DNA of 64,000 bases, taken from the NCBI GenBank assembly GCA_021495925.1, contig JAKEKT010000112.1:43430-107429 (forward strand). The letters run 5' to 3'. Each line of letters starts with the position of its first letter. The first letter of the stretch is position 1. The position numbers and the translations under genes are program-made. Shown in pieces: positions 32,001 to 42,846 of this stretch. The DNA is from Diplodia intermedia (taxonomy: Eukaryota; Ascomycota; Dothideomycetes; Botryosphaeriales; Botryosphaeriaceae). The notes under the pieces were generated by a model. The model did no database searches. It was not told the DNA's origin and saw nothing but the letters and a program-made list of their open reading frames with translations.

Positions 32001-35000
32001 CGGCGAAGCCAAGTTCTTGATCATCTCCCTCAAGACCATTAGCATAGATCATCGCCTCATCCTCAACCCCGTCCTGTCCGTCTTCCTGCACAAACTCATC
32101 ACTCTTCACCTTCCGCTCTGCAACCGCAGTCTTCTTCTTCTTCTTATTCTTCGTCTGTTTCTCCTCCTTCGCCGCACTTTTCTTTTTCTTCTCCACCCGC
32201 TCTTTCCCACCACCATTACCACCACCATCCGCCACCATCCCCTCCTTCTCCCTCTCCTGCTGCAGCCGCGCCTCGTGGTACGCGATCCGCTTCCGCCGCA
32301 GCTCCTTCTCCTTGAGCTTCTTTTGCTTCTCCTTCTCGCGCCTGACCTCCTCCAGCACCGACGCCATCACGTCTTCCCGCTCGACTTCGCTAGCATCGGA
32401 CGACGACGACGATGACGACTTTTGGTCGACATCATCATCGCGGCCCTTCTCGACGGAATCAACGGCGTGATTTTGCCGGGAACGTGGTGGAGGAGGATGA
32501 GGAGGAGGAAAAGGAGAACGATGAAGCGCAGAAGAAGAAGAAGTGTTGTAGCCGTTGCCCTTGCCGACGTCCCTCGTCTCCGTCTTCTTCTTCCCCCCGG
32601 CACCAGCATCCAGCGCGGCCAGGGCCTGCTGCCACGCCGCCTTCTCTTCCCTGGCTTCGCTCTCCTTCGACGCCTCGGCTGCAGCGGTGGTGGGCGTCTT
32701 CTTCTGACCGGCGGCCGCGGCGGCCGCGGGCTGCTCTTCGACCTTCTTCGCCCTCATGCCCTGCTGCTTGAGCAGCTTCTTGATCATGGCCGCGTTGCTC
32801 GTCCGTTCGCGACGCGCGGCGGGCAGGGCGGGAGGTTGTGTTGCTTGGCTCGACTTTGCTGACGCTGCTGCTGCCGCGACGGACGCAGCCGTTGCTGTTG
32901 GTGGAGGCGGAGGTGGAGGTGGAGGCGGAAGAGGAAGAAGAGAAGGAGAAGACGCAGCCACGTTCTTTTCCCCATGATGCTCGCCATGTCCACGTCGACG
33001 ACCAGCCCTCCCGCCGCCTCCGTCGCTCTCACTACTCGACGTCTCCTCCTCCTCCGCGCTGGATATATCCACAACGCCGCCACCCCCTCTCCCCTTCTTC
33101 CCCTTCACCACCGACGACGACAACGATGACAACGACGTCGACTGCACCTTCTTCGACGAGAACGACAAAGACGACGACGAAAACAACGGCACCTTCTTCT
33201 TCGGCAACAACCTGTTCGGCGTCGGCGTGCCGCCGAACGGCGACGAAGAAGCGGCGGACGACGACGACAACGCCTTCGAGTACTCCTCCTGGGTGTTGGA
33301 CGCGCGGATGCGGCGGGCCGTCTCCTGCATCAGTTGGCGGGTGCTGGCGAGGGATTTGTCGACCGCCGGTTGTTGCGGGGGGAGGTTGGTTGATGGTGGT
33401 GATGATGACGGGGGAGGAGGAGGAGGAGCGGGAGGAGCGGGTTGGCCGGTTGTTGTTGTTGGTTGTTGGGTGGCGCCGAAGGCTGTGGGGGGTGAGGGGG
33501 GTTGGTGGTGGTGGTGCTGGTGGTGGTGGTGGTGGTGATGGCCGTTTGCTGTTGCCGCTGGTGCGTCGTCGTCATCGTCATCGTCATCTTCGTCGTCGTC
33601 GTCGCCAAAGAGGTCGTTGACGCCGTTGCCGTGTCGCTCCCGGCGCGCACGCTCGCGCAGCGCCTGGCTGGTGGAGATGCCGGAGAGTTTGTCGTGGTGG
33701 TGCTGAAGTGTGGGCGGCCTGCCAGTCTGCCGCTCGGGCGTCGTCGTCTTCTTCAAAATCGACCCTTTCTGGACCTGGCCGTCGCGCGAGCCATCCTCTC
33801 GCGCTTTCGACGACAACCTCTTCAGCGCCTTGTTATCGGGCAACGGCCACGCCTCCTCCTCGTCCGAATCTTCATCCATGAAGGCTGGCACCGCAGGGGG
33901 ACGGCGGTGGTAGACGTACTGCTCGATGGCGCCCTCGGGAGGCATCCCATTCCGCCGCTTCTCTGGCCGGTGGTCGCTGCGATGCTCGGGCGGCGGGCGA
34001 TGATGATTATCGGGCAGTTGCTGACGCTGCCGCTTCGGTGCCTGTTGGATCGTCGGCGGGCGCGAGGGATAGTAGACTTCCTCGGGGCTCCGCGGGCGCT
34101 TCGACACCACCGCGAACGCGTCGCGATGGCGGCCGTTGAAGTCTTCGGCGCCGGTGTGGTATGTTCCCTGTGCTGCTGCTGCGAGGTTGCGGTCGTCGAT
34201 CTTGAGACGCTTCCGGCTCCTCGACCGGTCCCGGGGACGGTGGTACCCGGCGTCGGCGGTGGCGTAGTCGGTGTTGTCGGCGATGATCACGTTGTCGCGC
34301 TCGCGCTGGCGGGATCGCTCGAGGTCGGACGGGCGGCGCTTCGGCGCTGGGGGGTTGCCTCCGTGGCGGGCGTGGCGGCTGGCGGCGGGTGGGCGCTGGT
34401 AGTCGTCGTCGTCGTCGTCGTCGTCACTGCACAGGTCGATTACTTCGAGTTGTGGGTCCAGCTGGCCGTTGAGCGGCTGCGTCCTTTGGGATGCGGCTTG
34501 GCTGGAGAAGTCGTCGAAGGTCTTGAACTTGTGACTATGGTTTTTCTGGCTCGATCTGGCAAGTTGGTCCCTGTGGTGTTCGTGGGGTGAGGCATTGCGT
34601 CTACGCTCCGGGGATGAGCGGTAGCCGTTTCGCGACGGGTAGTCTGGCTCTGGTAAGTAGTCTCCTCGAGCTGAATGGTGATGGCCGTGGCCCCGCATGT
34701 AGTACGAACCGCTGTTTGAAGTGGATCGTCTCGGGTGGCCGTTGTGCTGAGAAGAGCGTGGCAAAGTGTAGTCAGGCTCGTCGGGGCCCCTGATGCTGTC
34801 TTCCGCCTCATCCTCCATGTCGTCTTCGGCCATCCATTTGTCACCATGTGTGTACCGTTGGCCTGGGTTCGCATGCTCGGAGCTGTCCGTCGCTGAGTCT
34901 TCTTCGGGTGAGATGCCCGCGAAGTGCACGTTGCGTCGGGTTGACTCCATAGTCGGATGCTCTCTTGGCCGCCTGGTTCGGGGAGCGTGTACGTCGCGTG

Positions 35001-35247
35001 AGCGTGGATAAAGATATCCAGCCTGACTGGATCGAGACGCTACTCGAGGGGGCTGGCGGCGGTCATGGATTATTCTTGGCTGCGCTTCATGGTGAGTTCG
35101 ATGTCTGGAGTGGGTTTGGCGGTGGCTTCCTTTGCTGACACGTACTTCCTGACCAGGTCCTTCCTCAAAAGCCCTTTGCCGACGCTGCGATTCGGAGTAG
35201 ATCTTGTGCCTGGAATGGCGAGGCTCAGCCGAGTAGTAAAAGTCCAT
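29029..35247 (-). CDS. Very large low-complexity nuclear-type protein with a Myb-like region
   Basis: One uninterrupted frame of 2072 codons, starting at the ATG of MDFYYSAEPRHSR. The N-terminal 550 residues are rich in Arg, His, Ser and Asp, with basic nuclear-localisation-like clusters (RSRSRKRLKIDD). Two SUMO-interaction-like motifs, VIDLCSDDDD (about 270) and VVDISSAEEEE (about 726), are followed by acidic runs, the expected context. A His-rich run lies near 570. A Lys/Glu coiled segment lies near 960-1050. Around residues 1421-1477 a compact segment (KQLHHWREKGLAWAEIRIL, then RFSAQGLRDRLKRVRRRWP) resembles a fungal Myb/SANT-like helix-turn-helix. The C-terminal quarter has ordered strands (VWFQYHVTRKCW, YTVRDAANRDAAAALLDACM) between Gly/Asp-rich spacers. 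A chromatin or SUMO-pathway role is inference only. Whether small introns interrupt the low-complexity parts cannot be excluded. Confidence 0.7.
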   Translation of the reverse strand: MDFYYSAEPRHSRHKIYSESQRRQRAFEEGPGQEVRVSKGSHRQTHSRHRTHHEAQPRIIHDRRQPPRVASRSSQAGYLYPRSRDVHAPRTRRPREHPTMESTRRNVHFAGISPEEDSATDSSEHANPGQRYTHGDKWMAEDDMEDEAEDSIRGPDEPDYTLPRSSQHNGHPRRSTSNSGSYYMRGHGHHHSARGDYLPEPDYPSRNGYRSSPERRRNASPHEHHRDQLARSSQKNHSHKFKTFDDFSSQAASQRTQPLNGQLDPQLEVIDLCSDDDDDDDDYQRPPAASRHARHGGNPPAPKRRPSDLERSRQRERDNVIIADNTDYATADAGYHRPRDRSRSRKRLKIDDRNLAAAAQGTYHTGAEDFNGRHRDAFAVVSKRPRSPEEVYYPSRPPTIQQAPKRQRQQLPDNHHRPPPEHRSDHRPEKRRNGMPPEGAIEQYVYHRRPPAVPAFMDEDSDEEEAWPLPDNKALKRLSSKAREDGSRDGQVQKGSILKKTTTPERQTGRPPTLQHHHDKLSGISTSQALRERARRERHGNGVNDLFGDDDDEDDDDDDDDAPAATANGHHHHHHHQHHHHQPPSPPTAFGATQQPTTTTGQPAPPAPPPPPPSSSPPSTNLPPQQPAVDKSLASTRQLMQETARRIRASNTQEEYSKALSSSSAASSSPFGGTPTPNRLLPKKKVPLFSSSSLSFSSKKVQSTSLSSLSSSVVKGKKGRGGGGVVDISSAEEEETSSSESDGGGGRAGRRRGHGEHHGEKNVAASSPSLLPLPPPPPPPPPPTATAASVAAAAASAKSSQATQPPALPAARRERTSNAAMIKKLLKQQGMRAKKVEEQPAAAAAAGQKKTPTTAAAEASKESEAREEKAAWQQALAALDAGAGGKKKTETRDVGKGNGYNTSSSSALHRSPFPPPHPPPPRSRQNHAVDSVEKGRDDDVDQKSSSSSSSDASEVEREDVMASVLEEVRREKEKQKKLKEKELRRKRIAYHEARLQQEREKEGMVADGGGNGGGKERVEKKKKSAAKEEKQTKNKKKKKTAVAERKVKSDEFVQEDGQDGVEDEAMIYANGLEGDDQELGFADDLAEDGDQVDADMPGGDGEVDDMDDLFNEPSDVASGQAVTCQENGDEAGHLETAGSMKGKEFDLPAEDLSDMISPLSSLDFPPPDTHIATNTNAGANNTQQTPSGNAAMSNQAAEPTQETTSGSSPPATSTAPTSQDVATNDTLQTKLAHDADKSTPGEPTSLQSILAGATKEPAKDCNDNRSDTRKPAPSGNAREAAQRNAARREQALASGPLKKHMQQPSSSNKPAGGAGAGSTRPVGRPPKSSSSSAFMPAAKPKNLHAGATKNNNNNLLPRESDLLPAKATKKTTTANNNTTTTTPRRPAPRQPPPTTTTAPPPPPHDPDDDFGPLVDPNKTPTTPVSVLEEHDDKQLHHWREKGLAWAEIRILYAARTGKRFSAQGLRDRLKRVRRRWPELVATTTKNEGGDGGGKKGGGEAGLIGLPAVVAAREREEEEEEEEQQQQPRLGGKKWDPNAYERYMANQQAMADFLTDGEAESDESTTTSSSDDDDDDGNTKQALTKTKTRTVTTIEPEPLDENEVWFQYHVTRKCWSTTTTSPSSSSSSSEEDAAAAAAEAAEAEAPTYAIGPAAHATLRAANAAAGDEIQRSRFGVAGIAPGCKSFSCVADDEGMLHYRVEHVERQQSVLGGGGARNGKRVTTTTTVVRVDVGRSLRAPGEGGGGGDDVVGGGVGWLAKRQWVVCVEEVGTRTVVVVGGDGGGESEGEGEGGSGSGSGHDGGGNNHDDDGNSDEGNNDKVDDNIVDDVADDTTAAAAAAAASLPTDPDFDDLFKNIDDLFLEPSSPQPNPEHPQQTTETNNNNNNQPSPPPSPSPAATAAPAPAAGGAAEGAAPAAPAEATAPHHNHHHNHRPRLPRHLPKNQPRPQKQTVITHHTTRLLGAYTVRDAANRDAAAALLDACMPRASIASRPRIDAVEAREAMRRELEARVDELEGAEGCEGTGGGLFECSVEVPHLAAAAAGGGVGARAGAEVVEVRVWVEEVGVGGPRNVVG

Positions 35248-37498
35248 GGTCGATTCGGAAGGTAGAAGTTATGTAGATGGAGTGCAAATCAAGGGTCCAC
35301 GGGTCCACGTGAGGTCCAAGAGAATATGCAAATGTGCAACTCAAGTCGGAGTGAGCGTGACCTTTCGAAGTCCGCGATGATTGGACGTCCAATACCGCAG
35401 CAGGATTAAGTCGGCAGATGACCAAGTCGAAACCGCTGAGTTTTGGGCGGACTGATCAGTACAGTGGGTCCGGGACAAGTTGCCCACGAGTACCCTCCCT
35501 GTCTCATAAACTTCCTTCTTCTCTCCTTTGCACTCTTCACCGGGTAGGCCCTGGCAGCTACCAGCTGCGCCGCCCTGCGACAACGTGCAGGACGTCAACC
35601 AAAGAACTGCTCACAGGAAAGCTGCTCAGTCTTTCCGTAAAAAGGATAGTATCCAGGCTCGTTTTGAACACTTGTCAAGATAACTGATCAGTATGGTAAC
35701 CAAGCGTGGAATTCGTGGAGCGGGGAGATGGATCGCGGCAAACCACCTGATGCGTGGGTTACGGACTCACCGTTTTCTATTGAGGAGTCTCAATAGGATT
35801 GTACTGCGCAGAGCCCAAGGGAGGTACAGTGAGCCTGAGATTTGAGATGTTTGATCGACAGTTGGTGGTGTCGAGTTGCGAGAGAAATGCCAGGGTGCGT
35901 ATGACGGCACGCAGGGACAATGCAGCTCAATGGCGCGTCATGTGCGCTGCCGTCACGAGATTCCATGGAGGCTCAACGGGAGCAGTGGCCAGTGCTGAGC
36001 GCGTCATCCAGATCCTGCCACTGGGCTGAATATGCCTGCCACGGAAAATGTTGGGAATGGATGCTCTTGCAATGGCTAGGAAGCGGTTGCGGATTCCTGG
36101 ACATGCATATCGATACCTTCGCCGGATCAAGTTTGCGCCTCTGCGCTTGAACAGTCGGTCTTTCATGGCTTATAGGCACGCTTGTTGGTAGCCAGTCTGA
36201 GATAGTGATAGAATGACCAGGGAGGAAACCATACACCTGCAAAAGTGAGCGCCAACAAAGATTCGCAGGAGCTGGTTTCCTACATTTCTCAGCCATCAGT
36301 TTCCACCCTGTATAGACCCTTGAGATCAGCATTGAAAACGACAAAAGTACGCGGGAGGGGTGGTCTTCAATAAGTAACTATGCTCAGGCGTGACGAAATC
36401 AACACTCTCTGACCATCAACCACTCGTGTATCAACACGCTCACCTGCCATGTTCACCTGCCACCCACACCCTCCGCACCCAGATCCTTACCATAAAACAA
36501 ACGCCCCCACCACGCAAGCATCCTTCCCAACCACCAACGGCCATCAGAACGCTTCCAAAACAAGAAACCGAAATTCTTTACTTGCTGCCCTTTCCCATGA
36601 CATACGTACGCGTCACTGCTACTCTCCGTCCGCTCCGTCGTCCTTCCGAAAATCCACCACCACCACCCACTTTACTCCTTCCACGCCACCGCCGCATGAT
36701 CCACAAATGCTGAACGGCAGCACCGCCCAACATTGCTGAAGCCGACCGTTTGTGGGACGACGCGATACGAACAGGCCTCGACGTATAAGTGTTCGAGACC
36801 GGCCGGCCAGTCAGTCGTCGGAGCGGACGCGCGTGCACCGCTTGCGTATCCTGCGCCTGCGGACGGGACGGAACACTTTTCATAGCACGATGAAAACTGC
36901 TCATCAACGACGACGGACGATGCGTACGTAGTGTGCATGCTGTGTGCATTGCAGGTCGATGATGATGATGATGATGATGAAGCGATAGTTCAGTCGATGA
37001 TGAAGCGTGTGTGCATCAAAGAGCCACGATGGTGAAGGAAGAATGTTCAGTTCGTGCAGGGTCTAGTTTGACAGGCCAGGCCAGACGACGAGTGCGAAGC
37101 TGAGTCGGCCATGCGAAGACGCAACCCCGCAAGACAAGTGTTTCATTTCATCGATGGCATCTGCCAGTATGCAGTAGTCGTCGACGTGTGAGGGTAGTTT
37201 GGAAAACCGGCGTGGCTGTTGTGAAATATATGTAGAAGAACAAGAGACCCGGCCGGCACTTACAAGAAAGCTTTCATCGTAAACTAAGTAGTATCCAGCA
37301 ATCATTCCATTCCATGCGAGTCACCAGGACACCCGCAATCGAAGCCAAAAGAACACCCACCCCGCTCTCATCAACATCAACAAAAGAAAAAGAAAAAGAA
37401 AAGAAAAGAAAAAGGCTCAAAAGCCATAACAAGAGCTCTCAACATCCGCAACTCCACCACTCTACGCCCTTCCAATCTACTCCCCTCTCCATTCTATT
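35248..37498. other. Long intergenic region, no gene seen
   Basis: This holds the promoter of the large minus-strand gene and the 3' flank of the phosphate carrier gene. Short open frames show no domains. A (GAT)7 microsatellite is listed separately. Confidence 0.45.
36958..36978. repeat. (GAT)7 microsatellite
   Basis: Seven uninterrupted GAT units, outside gene models. Confidence 0.9.
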
Positions 37499-38911
37499 CT
37501 AGTGCCCACCCGTCGTCGGCAGCCCCAAGTAGACCTTGAAGCTGTCGTAGATGAGCCACTGGAACGCGGTGAGCGTGCCAATCATGACGATGCGAACGGG
37601 CAGGCCGTTCCACAAGCCACCGAAGCCGATGTTGCCGTAGATGCGGGCCATGGCGGCGCCGGCGCCCTCGCCGGCCTTGCGGTCGGAGTTGAGCTTCGAG
37701 ACCATGACATCTGTTCCATATCGCATCAGTCTTCCCTGTTCTTACAGTTCATGAAGGAGGGAAAAAAGAAGAACGTACCTGCGGGATGCGAAACGACGGC
37801 GCAACCGATACCCGCAATGTAGCCGCCCAAGAAGCTGACGCCCGTCTGCTGCAGGGCGTTGTACGCCTCCTTGGGCTTGCCGAGCTGCTTGTAGATCTGC
37901 TCGACGGCCTTTTCAAACGACGCGAACTTGACCATCTGTACCACAACAACACGTCAGAACCTGACAATCCACACCAATCGCTCCAAGAAGGAGGGGGAAA
38001 AAAAGACAAAAACTCACCGTATACGGAATCTGCCTCCCCCAAAGCGGCACCAAGCCCTTATACAACCCGGCCACGCCCTCCTGCCTAACCACCTTGCTCA
38101 CACCCTCGCGCATATTCGCCGCGAACGGCGGCAGGGTCGTCTGCATGCGCACCTTGACGGCCTCCCACGGGCACAGCGCGACATCCGCCAGAAACTCGGC
38201 GCTCGCGCTGGCGCCCAGGTACACGACCGTCTTGTTGGCGGCGGGGAACCACTTCTCGCCGTACAGGTACTTGAAGGCCTCGTAGAAGCCGTACTTGCCC
38301 GCGCCCTGGCAGCTGTACCCGACGAACGTCGGCGACCACCCGAAGAAGACGCCGCGCAGCCCCTCCTTGGCGAATATCTGCCGCCACGCGCTCGCGTTGG
38401 AGCTGTAGATCTTGGGGTCCACTTGGCGCCGGCACTTGACCAGGTCGAGCGGCGTGACGGCCGTGTGCGTGGGGCCGCATGCTGTGGGGTGGGGGTTAGC
38501 CTTTTTGCCTTTTGCTTTCGTGTTGGGTTTGGAGAGAGGGAGGGGGAGTAGGCGGCGCTGGGTAGGTGTGGGCTAGGGCGGTTGACAGCGCCATCGAAAT
38601 AATGACTCGATGCGGGTGAACAATAGAACCAGCCCAATTGGATGCGCGCGCATGAATCAGGGCTTCCTTTTTTCTGGTGTTGCCCCATACAAGGTGCTTG
38701 CGCACATACGCGCGTGTGCCTTACCAAGCACGCGTGGGGCGTCTTTGTCAGACGCGCCAGCCAGCTAGCACAAAAAGTGGGATGGACGGGGAGAGCTGAA
38801 AGCTTGCTTACCGATGATGCCGCCCAAGGTGCAAGCGGCGAAGTAGGTGCCGGAGAAGAGCTCGATTTTCTTCTGCGCCGCGGCGCCCGTGTCGAGCTTC
38901 GGAAGTGACAT
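37499..38911 (-). CDS. mir1: Mitochondrial phosphate carrier (Mir1-type, SLC25)
   Basis: Four exons (38911-38812, 38481-38018, 37935-37779, 37710-37499) encode 310 aa, the length of yeast Mir1. Three Solcar repeats are present with their PX[D/E]XX[K/R] signatures: PLDLVKCR, PWEAVKVR and PADVMVSKL. Other family landmarks are YFAACTLGG, GWSPTFVGYSCQGAGKYGFY, FASFEKAVEQIY and the final span RIVMIGTLTAFQWLIYDSFK. The carrier imports phosphate with protons across the inner mitochondrial membrane for ATP synthesis. All junction phases agree. The first intron is long for this genome (330 nt) and sits after residue 33, so it may hold regulatory elements. The paralogous copper/phosphate carrier Pic2 is an alternative, but the sequence fits Mir1 well. 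Confidence 0.93.
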
Positions 38912-40578
38912 TGTTGTTGCTGTTGGTTTATCGCTTTGTCGTTATGTTTTCAGCGGCGGCAGTTTGTTGTCGGGCGAGTGCGGTGGAGCTCAATTGCGGC
39001 GGACGGAGAGTAGCAGTAGCGGAGTGGCCGCCGAAGCAAGGGCAAGGAAGCAAGCTGGAAGCTGGAAGCTGGAAGCTGTGATGCGTAGTAGTAGCAACCG
39101 GGCGGGAAAAATAAAAGACCCTCAGAAAAGGCAATTGGCGTCAGACAGCGAGCAGCACGGCGTTGTCGGTATAATGCAGGAGCAAGAGAGAGCGAGAAGG
39201 GGCGCGCCTCTGTCAATTATATCCCGCAGCTGGCGTTGCGTTGCGTTGTTCATGTTCAGGTTCCGTCGATTCCGCAGGCGGCGGACCTAGCGATAACACG
39301 ATGACGTAGGTCGAGTCGCAGACAGCCGGCGGTCGGGATGCGAACGCGGTACCTTGATGATGTGCGCCTGCATCCACAGAATTCCAGACCACCCACCCAC
39401 ACAACGCCGCCCCCGCGACTCGCTCGTCTCGCCTTTTCGGCCGGCTCGCGCCTTTTGCTCGGCCCTCCGGCCTTTCCCCATCACCTATCGGGCCTAAACT
39501 ATTCGCTATCCGCTCCACCCCTCTCCCTCGGAGCCGTCACCGCGGCTTCATCCCATCCCCCCCCATTCGCTCCCGCCGCCTTCCGCCGCCCGGCCACGCC
39601 AACTCAGCGGGCCGCACGGCTATCGCGGCTCTCCCGCGAAGTTTTTTTTTTCTTTCCTCTTTCCCTTCTCACATCACAAACAAGGATCATCACCACCCGC
39701 GTTCCGATCGAACACCGTTCAAAAGTAGCGCCATCGCGTTGATGGTAGCGCGTTAGCAGCCAATGCTATTATTCTACTACGGAACTGGTCTCAATCAGCG
39801 GTGTTAAAAGAGATAAGAGGAAAAAGAAAAGGTCGTACGAAAGACGCCATTGGTGAAATGGACATTGGTTTTCTGGAGGTATTTGTAAGACGATCGACGC
39901 CGTGAAGAAGAAGAACGGGGAAAGAGCAAGCAGCCGGAAAAGAAAAAATCGAAATGCAGCAGCAGCGGATTCGATTGTTGAAAACCCTCCCTCCCCCAAA
40001 TCAGCAAGTCATGGAGGGGAAAAGACCAACGCATCGTCTACCAAACAAACTCTCACGGTCATGACATGGAGAGAGACAAGGTAATCAACGGCTCGAATTG
40101 TCTTGTCCCAAAAGGGGATATGAGAGATGATGAGAGAGAAGAACAAGACCGGTATAAAAAAAAATAAAGTTAAATGATTGATGAGAGAGACACAACAATC
40201 AACTCCCAAACATGCCTGCCCAAATCCACCGCCGCCCATCCATCTTTCTCATCTCGTGCCAAAGGATGAGTGATTTGACTGATTTCGCTCGCAGAGAAAA
40301 CGAAGAAGGAATAAAAAAGATATAAAAGGTTTCGTTCCGTGGCCCAATGCCCGTAGTCGTGAAAAAGACGAAGAAATTCCCCCCCGTGTCGAAAGTAGTG
40401 TAAGATGAGACCCACAAGTTTCCCTCCAAGTTTGAACAGCGCCAAGGAATGCCAGGGATGATGACCGCCCGTACTCCTGTCGAGAACTCAATGAAATACC
40501 CCCGGTATGTGGTAAACAATCGCAGCTGCTTTTTGGGTGGTTGATGGCGCTGAATCACGATGCTGTTGCTGGTATTAT
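38912..40578. other. Intergenic region, no gene seen
   Basis: Tandem same-strand genes flank it. The left part is the phosphate carrier promoter, including three copies of an AGCTGGA word near 39051-39076. The right part is an A/G-rich 3' flank of the WD40 gene. Confidence 0.45.
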
Positions 40579-42846
40579 TCATGACGTTCCTGCGTCCGCC
40601 ATCGGCACGTCTGCCGTCTCTGCCGCCAGGATTGCCGGTGTCGATTGGCGGTATTCCGGTGCGCTGACCGGGCTGCTGGATCTGACATCACCGACCGCTT
40701 CGTCATCTGGTGGTGAAAAGTCCCAAACCTGCGTGTTTCAGTCAGTTCTCCGCTTCAACTGCACCCGTGCACAGTCGGAACACTCACCTCCATCACCGTC
40801 TTGCCGCCTCTACTGGCCATAATCACCGCCTTCTCCTCCTCGAAGACGACCCTCCACACAGCCTCTGCTGGCTGGCTGAGCTCGCGCACGAGCGTGCCCT
40901 TTCTCAAATCCCACACCTTGACACGGCCATCACTGCCGCCCGAGACAATCCGAGTATCGTCGAACTGAAGACTCGTCACACTGTTGTCGTGCGCTGCGAG
41001 GCGGTGGATGGGTTGGTATTCGTTCAGGGACCAGACACGCACGGATCCGTCGGAGCCACCCGTGACCAAAACGTCGCCCCGCATCTGTAGCTGGCCAACA
41101 AGGGATGTGTGGCCTTGCAAAAGACCAAGGCAGCGGCTGCATCCTCTGTCAGTTCAAAGTCATGGTGGGGCTGTAAGGCTAGACATACCCGTCGGTGGGA
41201 TCCCATATCCTGACGCTGGTGTCAAGACTGCCGGTTGCTATTCTCTTGCCATCAAAGGCGATGGCGTAGATCTGGCTGAAGTGGCCGGTAAGTGTTCTCA
41301 AACATCTGCCCTCCGAAATACTCCAAATGCGGGCGGTCGTGTCGTAGCTTCCCGAGACTACCAAATCGCCGTGGATCTCCAAGCAGCGCACGCTTGCCTG
41401 GTGGCCGATGAGGACGTGCTTGCAGATGCCTCTCTCAATGTCCCAAATGCGAAGCGTAGTGTCCCTAGACCCGGAGATGGCAGTCTTATCATCCGACATC
41501 TTCAGACACCTCACAGTCGAGGTGTGTCCGCGTAGGGTGTGGACCGAGGCACTAGTCGAAATTAGTCAACATACCCAACCAAGGTTCCCCCACACCTCGA
41601 GAATCCAGCAAGGGTCGGAACTTACCCTGTGGCCATATTCCAGACCCTTACGTCGCGATCACAGCCTCCGCTAACAAGCAAGTCGCCCCACGGTACCATC
41701 GCCCAGACCCCCATCACGTGCCCCTGCAGAGTCTTCTGGTGCTGGCCCTGGGTATCGAAAACGTGAATCTTCGCATTGTCGAGCGCGACGACAATGTTCT
41801 TGTCGGTGAGGTGTAAACTCGTGACCACACCCTGGTCGGGCGTGATCTGCCGCGAGTCGCACCGGCCACCCGACCTCCACGCCGTCTCGACCATGTATCG
41901 TTGCTTGAAGTGCGACCGATATGTCATGGCCTTGTTCTTGCGCTTTGTCGATCTCGGGCCGGAGGATACTCCAGCGCGATCCAGTGACTGCGTCCTGAGG
42001 TCTGCGCCGACCAGTCCGGTGATTACGCCTTTGGATGGTCGGAGAGTGTGTCTCCACGCCTGCGACTGCTGCGGAGAGCCGCCTGGGGTCAACGCAGCGG
42101 ACGAGGCCGAGGGCCTGAAGGTTGGGTCGTGAACTTCCGAGAGTCTTCGGTAGGCGTGTTTTTCACAGAGGGACTTCCAGGCCATATCATCATTGACAAG
42201 TTCGTACCATCGTCGCGACACCTGGGACGAGCGTGCGAGAGTGGTGGGGTCGTCGACGAAGGTCAGAATCTATACAGTGGTGGGGCGGGTCAGCATTAGG
42301 CATCCTCGACATGACGCGCGCTTGGCACGGGATCAGACCTACCCGTAGACACAGCTCATTGGGCAGCACTTGGAACGGATCCTTCTTCAACCTGGGGCTT
42401 ACGAAGTCGTGGACGAAGCTCAGCTGGTGGCTGTTGCACATGTTCAACAGCTCGCCCAGCAGCCGCTGCTTCTCCGCGTCGTTCATCTCGCTGAACAGCA
42501 CCCGGATGTCCCTGACCTGGGTGTCCTCGTGCTCGGCGGCGGTGCTCCAGTCCGGGGCACGCTGGTGCGGCGTCGGGCTCGGGGCAGGCGTCGGCGGCGA
42601 CGCGGGGGCCGAGGGCAGCAGGTTGTGCGGGATTGTGGCCGACATGGGGCTGGTGGGCGTGTGTATGGGCCGGGGTTGCGAGCGCGACATCAGGCCTCGT
42701 TTCCGGGGGCGCGAGGTAGGGGATGTGTATAGGGCGCCGGTCTGGGAGCTCCTCCGCTGCGAAAGATGCGACTCAGCGTCGGCGCCGAGCTGCATTTCTG
42801 CGTCGGAGGCGCCGTCGTCGACCACGGGCCGGAAGTCGTCCTCCAT
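40579..42846 (-). CDS. F-box/WD40 protein, Cdc4/Fbw7-type SCF substrate receptor
   Basis: Five exons (42846-42343, 42269-41626, 41551-41189, 41136-40788, 40728-40579) encode at least 669 aa with matching phases. A helical segment (LLGELLNMCNSHQLSFVHDF) precedes the F-box, VLPNELCLRILTFVDDPTTL with the SRRWYELV helix, followed by AWKSLCEKHAYRR. The WD40 propeller then has about seven to eight blades ending in GH and WD pairs (RGHTSTVRCLK, RDTTLRIWD, SYDTTARIW, DTSVRIWD, DGSVRVW, DGRVKVWD). Such proteins present phosphorylated substrates to SCF ubiquitin ligases in the nucleus. The start is uncertain: the frame stays open about 300 nt further upstream, with Arg/Pro/Ser-rich sequence but no ATG, so an upstream exon is likely. 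The C-terminus is acidic and unstructured. Met30/sconB-type is less likely because its N-terminal signature is absent. Confidence 0.85.
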
